Notes under the pieces: generated by a model
The model's input: the letters and a program-made list of their open reading frames with translations, nothing else
What the model was told of the DNA's origin: nothing
The model's database searches: none
Made by a program: the position numbers and the translations under genes
Part shown: one piece after another, positions 23,887 through 33,378 of the stretch
Layout: every line of letters starts with the position of its first letter
How positions within the stretch are numbered: position 1 is the first letter of the stretch
Assembly: GCF_019175365.1 (NCBI RefSeq)
Contig: NZ_CP059572.1
Span: 4,278,001 to 4,342,000 of the forward strand
Reading direction: 5' to 3'
DNA length: 64,000 nt
Source: Actinomadura graeca
Lineage (GTDB): Bacteria > Actinomycetota > Actinomycetes > Streptosporangiales > Streptosporangiaceae

Positions 23887-25476
23887 TCAGGGGACCTCGA
23901 AGAACCCGTCCGCGATCAGCTCGGGCAGGACGGCGGCCGCGTGCGCGCGCACCTCGTCGGGGTCCATGCCGGTGAGCCGGGCTATCGCGTCCAGCAGGGG
24001 GTCCAGCGGGAGGGTGCCGTCGCAGACGCTGGCGAGCGCGGCCTCGACCGTGCCGACGCCCGCCGCGCGCCGCAGCCGTCCGGACTGCCGCAGGACGATC
24101 CGCTCCGGGTCCTCGGCGCCGGGCTCGCCGATCTGCTCCTGGACGATCCCGGGAGCCGCACGCAGCACCGGCTGTCCACAGACTGTGGAAAACTTTTCCG
24201 CCGCGGCGAGCCCGTCCAGGACATGATCCACGTACGCTCCGGCGGGCTGCTCGACGGCATGCCGGATCTCCTCCACCCTGACGGCGGGCCGGTCCGCCCC
24301 GGACCGCCGCAACGTGATCCATCCGAAGCCGACGCCCGTCACGCCCTGGCGTTCGAAGTGGCCGAGCCACGCCTCGTACCGGGCGTGGTACTCGGGCGTC
24401 CCGGCCTCGCAGGAGTCGCGCAGCCACAGCTCCGCGTACTCGGCCGGGTCCTGCACCTCCCGCTGCACGATCCACGCGTCGCAGGCCGACTCCCGCGCCC
24501 AGGCGCCGACGCGCTCGTCCCACGGCACACCCTCGACATGCAGCCAGTTGGCCAGCAGCTGGACGTGCCCGCCGTCGTCCAGCAACGCGGGCGCCTCGGT
24601 GACGAGCCGGCGGCAGAAGTCGTCGCCCGGCAGCCCCGACTCCCGGTAGGTGAACCTTCGGCCACCGTCGCCGGACGGCGCGACGACGAACGGCGGATTC
24701 GAGACGATCAGGTCGAACCGCCGCCGCCGGACCGGCTCCAGGAACGGCCCCTCAAGGAGTTCGACGCCGTCCGCGCCGGAGAGCGCGAAGCTCATCGCGG
24801 CCAGCTTCAGGGCGCGCGGGTTGACGTCCGTGGCCGTGATCCGCGCGGACGGGTTCCGCGCCGCCAGGTGCAGCGCCTGGACGCCGCATCCCGTCCCGAG
24901 ATCGAGGATGTTGTCCACAGCCCTGTGGACAACCAGCCGCGCGAGGCTGCCTGAAGCACCGCCCGCCCCCACCACATGATCGGACGGGACGACGCGCCCC
25001 GAGCCGGGCCGCACTTTCAGATCCGAGACCGCGTACCCGGCGTGCCCGTCACGGCCTCGGCAACGATCCCCGCCGTCGCCGTCCTCCCCACCGCCGTCGC
25101 CGTCCTCCATGCCGCCGTCGCCGAGCTCGCCGCCGCCGTCCCCGCCGCCGTCCACCGACTCCAGCGGCTCCACGTGCAGCAGCGCCCGCACCTCGCCGCC
25201 CGACACCTCCGCCAACCCGGCCGCGACGAGAGCGTCCACCGGCAGGGCGGCGGCATCGAGGGCTTTCACGTCCACGGGGACCTGGAGCCAGAACAGCCGG
25301 GTCAGCGCCTCCAGCGGCGACCCGCCACGCGTGGCGCGCAGCGCCGGGACGATCTCGTCGCGCGCCAGCGCACCGCCCGCCACGGGGCCGAGCAGGCCGC
25401 GCACGGCGTCCACGGTGTAGTCCGCCCCGTCCAGGACGGCACGGACGCGGTCGAGGGGCGCACGAAGATCAGGCAC
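23887..25476 (-). CDS. Large class I methyltransferase (small-molecule/N5-glutamine-type) with N-terminal DUF7059-like domain
   Basis: About 529 residues from GTG 25476, where the family-like sequence PDLRAPLDRVRAVL begins; further upstream the frame is open but Arg/Trp-rich and not credible. The N-terminal ~110 residues form a helical domain. A Gly/Asp/Glu-only linker follows (DNA 25090-25165). The methyltransferase core has NILDLGTGCGVQALHLA (motif I) and DLIVSNPPFVV, the NPPF signature of enzymes that methylate planar nitrogens such as HemK/PrmC and RsmC relatives. The ~200-residue C-terminal region carries no motif I recognise. The target is unknown. Confidence 0.78.
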   Translation of the reverse strand: MPDLRAPLDRVRAVLDGADYTVDAVRGLLGPVAGGALARDEIVPALRATRGGSPLEALTRLFWLQVPVDVKALDAAALPVDALVAAGLAEVSGGEVRALLHVEPLESVDGGGDGGGELGDGGMEDGDGGGEDGDGGDRCRGRDGHAGYAVSDLKVRPGSGRVVPSDHVVGAGGASGSLARLVVHRAVDNILDLGTGCGVQALHLAARNPSARITATDVNPRALKLAAMSFALSGADGVELLEGPFLEPVRRRRFDLIVSNPPFVVAPSGDGGRRFTYRESGLPGDDFCRRLVTEAPALLDDGGHVQLLANWLHVEGVPWDERVGAWARESACDAWIVQREVQDPAEYAELWLRDSCEAGTPEYHARYEAWLGHFERQGVTGVGFGWITLRRSGADRPAVRVEEIRHAVEQPAGAYVDHVLDGLAAAEKFSTVCGQPVLRAAPGIVQEQIGEPGAEDPERIVLRQSGRLRRAAGVGTVEAALASVCDGTLPLDPLLDAIARLTGMDPDEVRAHAAAVLPELIADGFFEVP

Positions 25477-25699
25477 CCGCCCATACTGCCCGCCGCGGGC
25501 CTGTCCGTGTCCCGTCCACGCCCTGTCCGTGTCCCGTCCGCGCCATGTCCGCGTCACGTCCGCGCGGCCGATCCACGGCCCATCCGCTGCCAGGGGACTC
25601 TCACTGCGAGTCCCCGCCGTGTTACCCATTGACTCTACTGGTTTAATCGGAAATCCTCGTTACGCAGCACGTCATCCGGCCCGAGTGAACGGAACCACC

Positions 25700-26194
25700 A
25701 TGAGCGTGACGGACGAACTCCTCGCCAACGCGGAGCGCTACGCCGCATCCTTCGACAAGGGCGACCTCCCCCTGCCTCCCGGCAAGGGCGTCGCCGTCGT
25801 CGCCTGCATGGACGCGCGCCTCAACCCCTACGGCGTCCTCGGCCTCACCGAGGGCGACGCGCACGTGATCCGCAACGCCGGGGGCGTGATCACCGCCGAC
25901 GGGCGCCGCAGCCTCGCCATCAGCCAGCGGCTCCTCGGCACCCGCGAGATCATCCTGATCCACCACACCGACTGCGGCATGCTGACCTTCACCGACGACG
26001 CGTTCAAGGCCGACATCCAGCGCGAGACCGGCCTCAAGCCCGACTGGTCCGCCGAGGCGTTCGGCGACCTGGACGAGGACGTCCGCCAGTCGATCGGACG
26101 CGTCCGGTCCGACCCGTTCATCCCGCACACCGACCAGGTCCGCGGCTTCGTCTACGAGGTGGAGACCGGCCGCCTGCGCGAGGTGAAGGGCTGA
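25700..26194 (+). CDS. Beta-carbonic anhydrase
   Basis: A 164-residue enzyme interconverting CO2 and bicarbonate. The zinc ligands and catalytic dyad are visible: VACMDARL (Cys and the Asp/Arg dyad) and HHTDCGML (His and Cys). RNAGGVITADGRRSLAIS is the conserved active-site segment. The short length matches the Rv1284-like class. The start at ATG 25700 has only a weak upstream GGAAC; the frame is open further upstream but the conserved N-terminus begins here. Convergent with the amidase gene. Confidence 0.93.
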   Translation: MSVTDELLANAERYAASFDKGDLPLPPGKGVAVVACMDARLNPYGVLGLTEGDAHVIRNAGGVITADGRRSLAISQRLLGTREIILIHHTDCGMLTFTDDAFKADIQRETGLKPDWSAEAFGDLDEDVRQSIGRVRSDPFIPHTDQVRGFVYEVETGRLREVKG

Positions 26195-26210
26195 CGGGAG
26201 GGCGGCGCGG

Positions 26211-27074
26211 TCAGCCGAAGTAGGACGCGAAACCCTTGGCCAGGGACTCGGCTATGCGCTGCCTGAACGGCGCGCTGGAGAGCTTGGCCGCGTCGCCCGC
26301 GTTGCGCATGTTGCCGCACTCGATGAAGACCTTCGGCACCGTGGACAGGTTCAGGCCGCCGAGATCGTCGCGCCTGTCCAGGGCCTTCTCACCGATGTAG
26401 GTGGAGTACGGGACGCCGGTGCCCGAGTGGTAGGCGTCGCGCAGAATCCTGCCCAGCCTGAGCGAGGCGGGCACCGCCTTAGCGTTGTGCCCCTTCACCG
26501 CGATCGGCTCGATGATGTGGAAGCCGTGGCCGGACGCGGGGGCGCCGTCCGCGTGGACCGACAGCGCGGCGTCGGCGCCCAGCCGGTTCCCGATGGCGGC
26601 GCGCTCGGTGATGCACGGCCCCACACCGGTGTCGTTCGTGCGGGTCAGCGTCACCTTCGCGCCCTTCGCCCGCAGCAGCTTGGCGAGCCGGTTCGAGACG
26701 TCCCAGGTGAAGGCGTGCTCGTCGTATCCGGCGTTCGTGCTGGTACCGGACGTGTCGCACGCCTTGCTGCCGTTGCCGATCTGCACCTGCTTGTTGATCT
26801 CGGACGGGTGCGAGGCGTTGCCGCCGTTGTGCCCGGGATCGATGACGATCACCTTGCCTCGCAGGGAGGAGCCGTCCGCCGCCCCGGGCTTCGCCGGGTC
26901 CGCGGGGTCAGCCGGGTCCGCGCCCGTGGCGTTCTGCGGCGTGGTGGCGCCCACGGTCGGCGGGGGCGCAGCGTCGCCCTTCGCCTGGCCCCCGGACGAG
27001 CCGCCGCACGCCGCGAGGACGCCGAGGCACAGCGCGAGACCGGCGAGCGCCGGGCCGCCTCGATGGATGCGCAC
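26211..27074 (-). CDS. N-acetylmuramoyl-L-alanine amidase, lipoprotein (Amidase_3)
   Basis: A 287-residue peptidoglycan hydrolase. GTG 27074 is preferred over the frame's first start at 27122 because GGAGGA lies 7 bases upstream and the signal peptide then has normal length. Lipobox LGVLAAC, then an Ala/Asp/Pro repeat linker (ADPADPADPAKP). Zinc ligands: DPGHNGG, the Glu of YDEHAFTW and SVHADG. The catalytic Glu is in FIECGNMRN. An insertion with two Cys (KACDTSG, GPCIT) is typical of actinobacterial members. Acts on the cell wall outside the membrane. Confidence 0.92.
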   Translation of the reverse strand: MRIHRGGPALAGLALCLGVLAACGGSSGGQAKGDAAPPPTVGATTPQNATGADPADPADPAKPGAADGSSLRGKVIVIDPGHNGGNASHPSEINKQVQIGNGSKACDTSGTSTNAGYDEHAFTWDVSNRLAKLLRAKGAKVTLTRTNDTGVGPCITERAAIGNRLGADAALSVHADGAPASGHGFHIIEPIAVKGHNAKAVPASLRLGRILRDAYHSGTGVPYSTYIGEKALDRRDDLGGLNLSTVPKVFIECGNMRNAGDAAKLSSAPFRQRIAESLAKGFASYFG

Positions 27075-27189
27075 AGGGCCGTCCTCCGTGATGACTTCGT
27101 TACCGACCCTGACAGTCTGCACACGGACCGGAGTTCGTCAAACGAGGTTCCGGGAAAATAGAGCGGCAAGGCCACACCACACCATCGGC

Positions 27190-27426
27190 TCAGCGCAGGT
27201 GGTCCTCCTTGCCGAGCAGCGCGGCGAGCGCCCGCGCCTCGTCGGCGTCCAGGCCCAGCACCACCCGGGGCCGTCCCCACGGATGGTCGATCGAATGGGC
27301 GACGTAGCTGGCGACGGACTCCGAGACCTGCTCGGCCAGCCCGCGCGCGTGCCGCCACTCCGACCACGCGCGTTCCAATTCGTTCGCCGCGCGCTGCGCG
27401 CACGACACCAACTCCGGATCACGCAC
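27190..27426 (-). CDS. Small conserved hypothetical protein
   Basis: A 78-residue protein from GTG 27426, with AGGGGGG about 9 bases upstream. It has an amphipathic helical N-terminal part (VSCAQRAANELERAWSEWR), then SVASYVAHSIDHPWGRPRVV and a final helix EARALAALLG. I remember similar short actinobacterial hypothetical proteins but no function. Lies between the amidase and LacI genes, same strand. Confidence 0.65.
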   Translation of the reverse strand: MRDPELVSCAQRAANELERAWSEWRHARGLAEQVSESVASYVAHSIDHPWGRPRVVLGLDADEARALAALLGKEDHLR

Positions 27427-27763
27427 GAGCTGAACCCCCCTGGGTGAACACGACCCTTCCCCGTGTCCGCGCGGCGGAGCCCGCACGGGCGGCCTCGGCC
27501 CGAGGCCGCCCGGAGCCGGTTTCCGGCCCGCCGAACGGTGAGTCCATTAACCCCCCGGCGGCGGTCCGGGGCCCGGCGAATGCGGCAGGCTTGGCCGTGC
27601 TGTTACCGGGGGCGCACCAGTTCGAGGAACGGGCGACCCCATGTGCGCATGCGCGCGACCGGCCGTCGCCTCGGATGGAACGAAGTCGGGGAGCGTGGAG
27701 CGGGCGGAGGGCCGGGGGAGAAGGCGGGGGCGGAGGCGGCCGGAACCCGTCCGGCCGTGGCCA
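27427..27763. other. 337-base intergenic region
   Basis: No gene supported. GGCCGG and CCGGCC near 27738-27756 can form a short hairpin just downstream of the LacI-type gene and may act as its terminator on the minus strand. Confidence 0.35.
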
Positions 27764-28765
27764 CTACAGGACGGGCGCGGGGCCCGTCGTCGACCGCACC
27801 ACCAGATGCGGGACGACGAGGTTCTGCCGGGCGCCGCGTGCGGGATCGCCGATCCGCGCGGTGAGCAGTTCGGCGGCCACCCGGCCCATGTCCCTGCGAG
27901 GCTGGTCCACGCTCGTCAGGGAGATGTGCCGGATCGCGGCGAGGTGGGTGTTGTCGTAGCCGACGATCGACAGCTGCGAGGGGACCGGCGTCTCCATCTC
28001 GTCCGCCGCCGACAGCGCACCCGTCGCGACCAGGTCGTTCGGCGCGAAGATCGCCGTCGGACGGGGGTCGCGGCGCAGCAGCGCGCGGGTGGCCCGGTAG
28101 CCGCCCTCCTCGGTGAAGTCGCCCGGCTCCACCACGATCTCGTCCGTCAGGCCGTGCCGCCGCATGGCCTTCTCGTACCCGGCGCGGCGGTACCGCGCGG
28201 TCGTCGAGCGGGCCCCCTCGATGTGCGCGATCCGCCGGTGGCCCAGGTCGACGAGGTGGTCGACGGCGAGGCTCGCGCCCAGTTCGTCATCGTCGACCAC
28301 GATGTCCACCCCGACGACGTCCCGCTCGCCGACGACGACCACCGGGACGCTGGCCGCGGCCTCCTTCAGCGACTCGGGGACGACACTGAGCAACACCAGC
28401 CCGTCCACCCGCATCTCCAGGAACGCCTCGACCGCCTCCGCCTCGAACAGCGGATCCCACCGTCCGCTGCCGACCAGCATCCGCAATCCCGCACCGTGCA
28501 GGCTCTCCTGAAGCCCGTCCAGGAACTCGGCGAAGAAGGGGTTGTGCAAGTCGGCCACGATCGCGCCGATCAATCTGGTACGTCCTTCAACGAGGCTTCG
28601 CGCCACGGCGTTGGGCCGGTAGCCGAGCTCACGGGCGGCCTGCAGGACGGCCTGCCGCCGGCGTTCGCTCACGTGCGGTGACCCCCGCATGACAAGGGAG
28701 ACAAGGGATTTCGACACTCCGGCACGCTCGGCGACGTTGCGGATGGTCGGTTTCGGCGCGGGCAC
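27764..28765 (-). CDS. LacI family transcriptional regulator
   Basis: A 333-residue repressor starting at GTG 28765 behind GGGGAGG; longer upstream extensions lack coding character. The N-terminal HTH PTIRNVAERAGVSKSLVSLV is followed by the hinge GYRPNAVARSLVEGRT. The periplasmic-binding-protein-like core contains GAIVADLHNPFFAEFLDG, DHLVDLGHRRIAHIEG and PSQLSIVGYDNTHLA. A sugar or nucleoside effector is expected. It is not next to the ABC sugar operon (8 kb away), but it could act on that operon in trans. Confidence 0.92.
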   Translation of the reverse strand: MPAPKPTIRNVAERAGVSKSLVSLVMRGSPHVSERRRQAVLQAARELGYRPNAVARSLVEGRTRLIGAIVADLHNPFFAEFLDGLQESLHGAGLRMLVGSGRWDPLFEAEAVEAFLEMRVDGLVLLSVVPESLKEAAASVPVVVVGERDVVGVDIVVDDDELGASLAVDHLVDLGHRRIAHIEGARSTTARYRRAGYEKAMRRHGLTDEIVVEPGDFTEEGGYRATRALLRRDPRPTAIFAPNDLVATGALSAADEMETPVPSQLSIVGYDNTHLAAIRHISLTSVDQPRRDMGRVAAELLTARIGDPARGARQNLVVPHLVVRSTTGPAPVL

Positions 28766-29162
28766 GGACCTCCCCTCATCGCGCGCCGGAGGAGAGGTAC
28801 CGTCGCGCGGCGGGGGGACCGCGCCCTCTCCTAGCATCGGCCTGTTGTGCGGGGGATTTCCTTCGCCAGCTGACATGGCACTCCGTCCAGGGGGGCTGCA
28901 GGACTTGCCGCCAACAGCGCTCCGGACCCAATCCAGGGGAGGTCTCGGCGCGCCTCCTCCGCTCCGGGAGGAGATGCCATGATGCCTCGCCTTCACCCCA
29001 TATCGTCGCAACAGTGAGTAACGGGCATCCGCGAATGGCAGTTCGGGGCGGTGGTGTCCTGGATCACAACCGTGCACCGGCATGATCACGGCACGGTGCG
29101 CGCCGCACCGGGCGGCCGATCCGCGCGGCGGGCGGCGCTCCGGCCTCGGATACGCTGCCCAG
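28766..29162. other. Divergent regulatory region between LacI and TetR genes
   Basis: About 400 bases with no supported gene. TACGCT at 29151-29156 lies 7 bases before GTG 29163 and looks like the -10 of a leaderless tetR transcript. GCACCG and CGGTGC around 29072-29097 form a spaced inverted repeat that could be an operator. Confidence 0.4.
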
Positions 29163-29870
29163 GTGGGAGATCGCGCAGTGGCCGGCGCGAAGACGCGGGG
29201 CCGGCAGAGGAGCCAGCAGGGCGGCGGGCGAGGCCGCCGCAGGCTCACCGTCGACGAGCGGCGTGACGAGCTGATCGAGGCGGCCCTGCAGCTGTTCAGC
29301 ACCCGCCCGCCCGAGGACATCTCGATCGACGACGTCGCGGCCGCAGCGGGCGCCTCCCGCGCGCTGGTCTACCACTACTTCGGCGGCAAGTACGAGCTGT
29401 ACGTCGCGGCGCTCGGCAGCGCCGCCAAGCAGCTGTCCGTCCTGCTCGAACCGCCCACCGAGGGCAAGCCCCTGGAACGGCTGAGCATCTCGCTGGAGCG
29501 CTACTTCGACTTCGTCGAGAGCCATGCGGCCGGGTACGCGGCCCTTCTGCGCGGCGGCCCCGCGGACCGCTCCGGCGAGGTCGGCGAGATCGTCGACGGC
29601 ATCCGCCGGCTCCTCCTCGACCGCATCCTGCACTCACTGAACGTGGAGACCCCGCAGCCCATCCTGCGCATCACGCTGCGTTCCTGGATGGCCGCCGTGG
29701 AGACCGCCGGCCTGGACTGGCTGGAGAACCGCGATGTGACCCGTCCCGAGCTGGAACGCCTGCTCGTGGACCATCTCGTCGTCATGCTCCGCGTGGCCGG
29801 GCGCCACGATCCGGGCACCGGCGCCCTCTTCGACCGCCTCGCCCAGAAGGAGCTCGGCCCGCAACCCTGA
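29163..29870 (+). CDS. TetR family transcriptional regulator
   Basis: A 235-residue protein from GTG 29163 (alternative GTG 29178). A basic Gly/Arg/Gln-rich N-terminal arm (residues 8-30) precedes the HTH ISIDDVAAAAGASRALVYHYF. The ligand-binding domain has FVESHAAGYAALLRGGPA, typical of the subgroup regulating lipid or fatty-acid genes in actinobacteria. No obvious target gene is adjacent; a strong hairpin follows the gene. Confidence 0.88.
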   Translation: MGDRAVAGAKTRGRQRSQQGGGRGRRRLTVDERRDELIEAALQLFSTRPPEDISIDDVAAAAGASRALVYHYFGGKYELYVAALGSAAKQLSVLLEPPTEGKPLERLSISLERYFDFVESHAAGYAALLRGGPADRSGEVGEIVDGIRRLLLDRILHSLNVETPQPILRITLRSWMAAVETAGLDWLENRDVTRPELERLLVDHLVVMLRVAGRHDPGTGALFDRLAQKELGPQP

Positions 29871-29965
29871 GGGCCCTATCTGTCCTCTTGTGGTCGCGGC
29901 CGTCCTCCGTGTCCCAAAACCCTGACATCCCACGATGGTCCGCGTCGTCCCGCGGACATGCGGAT

Positions 29966-29992
29966 GTCCCGCCCGCAGGATGCGGGCGGGAC
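29966..29992. terminator. Hairpin between convergent tetR and bldC
   Basis: GTCCCGCCCGCA (29966-29977) and TGCGGGCGGGAC (29981-29992) form a perfect 12 bp stem with a 3-base loop. There is no T-run, as often in high-GC genomes. It can serve both converging transcripts. Confidence 0.65.
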
Positions 29993-30162
29993 TCCCGATG
30001 AACGATGTGCGGTCCGGGACCGCGATTCTCGGATGACCGTGGTCCCGGGCCGTTCGCCCAGGAGACCTCTGAACCGTCCTCGCGCGAAATCGACGTGCGA
30101 GGCCGTCCAGCGGTCTCCTGACCCCCCTGGTGCTCCGGCGGGTACGCCGCCGGTCGGAGTCG

Positions 30163-30366
30163 CTACTCCGAACGCTGCTGCGGGATTCCCGCCAGCAGCG
30201 CCCGCACCTCCGCTTCGCGGTAACGGCGGTGCCCCCCGAGCGTGCGGATGGACGTGAGCTTCCCCGCCTTCGCCCATCGCGTGACGGTCTTGGGGTCGAC
30301 GCGGAACATCGTCGCCACCTCCGCCGGCGTCAGCAGGGGCTCGGCCTCTGGCGTACGTGCTGACAT
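30163..30366 (-). CDS. bldC: Developmental regulator BldC (MerR-like DNA-binding domain only)
   Basis: A 67-residue protein starting at ATG 30366 after GGAGAGG. Nearly the whole length is a winged-helix domain: LLTPAEVATMFRVDPKTVTR, then a wing with TLGGHRRYREAEVRALL. Size and sequence match BldC, which in Streptomyces binds DNA as cooperative multimers and controls entry into development. The next genes upstream (conserved hypothetical, vdh) are those expected from Streptomyces gene order as I remember it. Confidence 0.93.
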   Translation of the reverse strand: MSARTPEAEPLLTPAEVATMFRVDPKTVTRWAKAGKLTSIRTLGGHRRYREAEVRALLAGIPQQRSE

Positions 30367-30639
30367 GTTTGCGGCCTCTCCTCCGTGGACCGATGACAGC
30401 GATCCTGCGGTTGATCCTCGCGCGGTCACTGATGTCCCCTATGGCCCGAAAGAGCCACTATGACATCACAACGTGTAACCTTGCCACCACTCAGCGCAAC
30501 AAGCAAGTTCCTGGCGGTAGTTGCGTGCAAACATCCCCGCGGACGCGGGGAGCTGCGCGTGTCCACTGAGCAACGGGTCACGCTGCGTGATTCTAGCGAC
30601 ACGTATAGTCGTATCGCGCGCTGATTCGGGAAATTTGTT
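30367..30639. other. bldC upstream region
   Basis: 273 bases of relatively AT-rich DNA between bldC and the next minus-strand gene, with no gene seen. The lower GC around 30455-30500 and 30590-30640 suggests promoter sequence for bldC, but no single -10/-35 pair is decisive. Confidence 0.35.
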
Positions 30640-31560
30640 TTAGTTCGCCGTTTCGAGGGCCCTGACGGGCCTCCAGCGCGCGAGGAGCCGCTTGTACATC
30701 GCGACGGCCAGCTCGGCCTCGCCGCGCTCCATCGCGGCGAGCGCCACGGCCATCTCGGCCACCGACTCGTCCGACTGGAGCGTCCGGTCGTCCAGGAGGT
30801 GGACGAGGCCGCCGTAGTCCAGCTCGACCAGCGCCCGCGGGTGGAACACGCCGAGCCACCGGCCGAGGGCCTCCAGCCGCCCGGCCGACAGCGGGACCGC
30901 GCCCGCGGCGCCGTCACCGAGCGTGCCGCTGACGACGGGCAGGGCGTCCGCGACGCGGCGGCGCGCCTCCCCCATCGAGGTGACGTAGATGAGGGTACGC
31001 GCACGGGCGGCCGTAGCAGGGCCATGACCTGCGTGTTCCTGCAAAGCATCGGCCGTCCTCCGGTAGCCGGTGCCCGGGGCGCCCAGCATCAGGCACCGCT
31101 CAGCGCGCGCGAACGGCACGAACCACGCCAGCGGGACGTGCCACACGTCCGTCTGGATGTGCGGGTGCAACGACCGTCCGGACTGCTTCCAGTGCTCGAA
31201 CTCGCGGGCCGCCTGCTCGGCCACCGTCGGCGGGACGAAGGCGGCCGCCACGTCCGCGGACCGCTCGTCCCTGAACCGCTCGAACGCCAGCCAGGAGCGC
31301 AGCCGCGTCTCCCACGGGCACACGAAGATCATGTCGTCCGAGCGCCGTACGTAGGCGTCCCTGCTCTCCCGGTCCGGGACGATCTCGGGCGGCGAGGCGG
31401 TGAGCCGCCGGGCCGCGGCCCGGTGCTCGGACCCGAGCGCGTGGATCCGCCGCGGGCGCCGTCTGGAGTCGGCGTAGACCGTCCAGAGGGTCCGGGCGGG
31501 CTCGGGGAAGGCGGTCACCGGTTCGTATACCCGTAGGTACGCGGAGTACGGAAACACCAC
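30640..31560 (-). CDS. Conserved actinobacterial hypothetical protein next to bldC/vdh
   Basis: A 306-residue soluble protein from GTG 31560. It begins FPYSAYLRVYEPVTAFPEP, and later has FVCPWETRLRSWLAFERFR, HIQTDVWHVPLAWFVPF and a C-terminal YGGLVHLLDDRTLQSDESV segment. The family is conserved in position between bldC and vdh in Streptomyces as I recall. No catalytic motif is evident and no function is known. It is divergent from vdh. Confidence 0.8.
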   Translation of the reverse strand: MVFPYSAYLRVYEPVTAFPEPARTLWTVYADSRRRPRRIHALGSEHRAAARRLTASPPEIVPDRESRDAYVRRSDDMIFVCPWETRLRSWLAFERFRDERSADVAAAFVPPTVAEQAAREFEHWKQSGRSLHPHIQTDVWHVPLAWFVPFARAERCLMLGAPGTGYRRTADALQEHAGHGPATAARARTLIYVTSMGEARRRVADALPVVSGTLGDGAAGAVPLSAGRLEALGRWLGVFHPRALVELDYGGLVHLLDDRTLQSDESVAEMAVALAAMERGEAELAVAMYKRLLARWRPVRALETAN

Positions 31561-31741
31561 CGCATGGTGACACGAGACTTCCCGCGGCGACGGCGCCTCA
31601 CGGCCACCGAGACGGGCGTGTTACCTCCCGCGAACCTCTGACCACGCCCTCTTGATCATGGCATGTCGGAAACGTCCATAGAGCGGCGTCGCGGCGTGGG
31701 CGGCCCTTAGGCTGATCGAGAGACGAGAGGAGGGCACTACC

Positions 31742-32824
31742 GTGCCTAATGTCTTCGGGTCGCCCCACAAGGGCACAGAACCCCGACACGAGCAGGTCGT
31801 CTTCTGCCAGGACGAGGCCAGCGGCCTGCGCGCGATCATCGCGATCTACTCCACCGCGCTGGGCCCGTCCCTGGGAGGGACACGTTTCTACCCTTACGGG
31901 TCCGAGGAGGAGGCGCTCACCGACGTCCTGAACCTGTCCCGCGGCATGGCGTACAAGAACGCCTTGGCCGGCCTGGACCTCGGCGGCGGCAAGGCAGTGA
32001 TCATCGGTGATCCCGCCATCGACAAGTCGGAGGCCCTCCTCCGGGCGTACGGCCGCTTCATCGAGGGGCTGCACGGCCGCTACTACACCGCGTGCGACGT
32101 CGGCACCTACAGCGAGGACATGGACGTCATCGCCCGGGAGTCACGCTACGTGACCGGCCGGACGGTCGAGCACGGCGGCGCGGGCGACTCGTCCATCCTC
32201 ACCGCGTTCGGAGTGTTCCAGGGAATGCGCGCCGCGGCCGAGACCGTGTGGGGCGCCCCCACGCTGCGCGGCCGGCGGGTCGGGGTCGAGGGTGTCGGCA
32301 AGGTCGGCCACCGTCTCGTCGAGCACCTGCGCGAGGACGGCGCGGACGTCGTGATCTGTGACGTCAACGAGGCCGCCGTAGAGCGCGTCCGGTCCCTGCA
32401 CCCCGAAGTGGAGGTCGTCCCCGATAAGGACGCCATGGTCCGGAGTGAGCTCGACGTGTACGCGCCATGCGCGCTCGGCGGCTCCCTGAACGACGACTCC
32501 GTACCCGCCATCAAGGCGCGGATCGTATGCGGAGCGGCCAACAACCAGCTGGCCCACAGCGGCATAGAGAAGAGCCTCGCCGACCGCAACGTGCTCTACG
32601 CACCGGACTACGTGGTCAACTCCGGTGGCGTGATCCAGGTGGCGGACGAGATCGACGGCTTCGACTTCGACCGGGCCAAGGCCCGGGCCACGCGCATCTA
32701 TGAGACGACTCGGAAGATCTTCGCCCTGGCGTCCGACGAGGGTGTCCCGCCAGCGGTCGCCGCCGACCGGCTCGCCGAGCGGCGCATGTCCGAGATCGGC
32801 CGGTTGCGCGGCATCCTGGTCTGA
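31742..32824 (+). CDS. vdh: Valine dehydrogenase (Leu/Phe/Val dehydrogenase family)
   Basis: A 360-residue NAD-dependent enzyme deaminating valine and other branched amino acids to 2-oxoacids. The start is GTG 31742 with GAGGAGGGC upstream. The N-terminal catalytic domain has [31 protein letters not shown] (both catalytic-site Lys) and a [11 protein letters not shown] segment. The C-terminal Rossmann domain has [12 protein letters not shown] and CGAANNQL. Divergent from the hypothetical gene; TAGGCT at 31708-31713 may be the -10. A terminator follows. Confidence 0.92.
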   Translation: MPNVFGSPHKGTEPRHEQVVFCQDEASGLRAIIAIYSTALGPSLGGTRFYPYGSEEEALTDVLNLSRGMAYKNALAGLDLGGGKAVIIGDPAIDKSEALLRAYGRFIEGLHGRYYTACDVGTYSEDMDVIARESRYVTGRTVEHGGAGDSSILTAFGVFQGMRAAAETVWGAPTLRGRRVGVEGVGKVGHRLVEHLREDGADVVICDVNEAAVERVRSLHPEVEVVPDKDAMVRSELDVYAPCALGGSLNDDSVPAIKARIVCGAANNQLAHSGIEKSLADRNVLYAPDYVVNSGGVIQVADEIDGFDFDRAKARATRIYETTRKIFALASDEGVPPAVAADRLAERRMSEIGRLRGILV

Positions 32825-32837
32825 AGCACGTCCCCCG

Positions 32838-32875
32838 GGCCGCCATGGGCTCCTCTTTACCGTCCCGTGGCGGCC
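32838..32875 (+). terminator. Hairpin terminator after vdh
   Basis: GGCCGCCATGGG (32838-32849) pairs with CCCGTGGCGGCC (32864-32875) with one G-T wobble around a 14-base loop, 14 bases after the vdh stop. Confidence 0.6.
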
Positions 32876-33113
32876 TTGGTGATCTCACCCACCGGGTGGG
32901 CTACAGAGCCGTGTCGCCCTGACCGGAGCCCGGATACACTGGTGTTCTCTGCAACATAAGGCGCCGCCACGTACCGTCGATGTACCGAGCCGGGCGCAAA
33001 ACGGGTACGGTTGTATCCGTGACTGACGCATGGCTCATCAGGCACCGGTTCGTGTGGTACACGCGCGCGTTGATGGGCCCACGAAAGCCCTGACCATCGA
33101 GGGGGTCGAGCCA

Positions 33114-33320
33114 ATGGGTCGCGGCCGAGCCAAGGCCAAGCAGGTGAAGGTTGCCCGACAGCTCAAGTACAACAGCGGCAACACGGACCTCGACCGCCTG
33201 AAGAGCGAACTGGGAGTCAACGACTCCGGCGACGACTCCTATGACGAGCTCGCCGAGAAGTACGCTGACTACGCAGAGGACTACGGCACGGAGGAGCGCA
33301 AGGACGGCACCTCCGGTTGA
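33114..33320 (+). CDS. DUF3073 family protein
   Basis: A 68-residue protein from ATG 33114 with AGGGGG upstream. The N-terminus is basic (MGRGRAKAKQVKVARQLKYN) and the C-terminus highly acidic with DSYDELAEKYADYAEDY, the family pattern. Conserved in actinobacteria next to vdh/purM; function unknown. Followed by a strong intrinsic terminator. Confidence 0.9.
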   Translation: MGRGRAKAKQVKVARQLKYNSGNTDLDRLKSELGVNDSGDDSYDELAEKYADYAEDYGTEERKDGTSG

Positions 33321-33334
33321 CCGAACGACATGAG

Positions 33335-33372
33335 CGCCACTGCCCGGAGTACCGGGCAGTGGCGTTTGTTTA
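33335..33372 (+). terminator. Intrinsic terminator after DUF3073 gene
   Basis: CGCCACTGCCCGG (33335-33347) and CCGGGCAGTGGCG (33352-33364) form a perfect 13 bp stem with loop AGTA, followed by TTTGTTT. The strongest terminator in the window. Confidence 0.9.
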
Positions 33373-33378
33373 GGCTCG

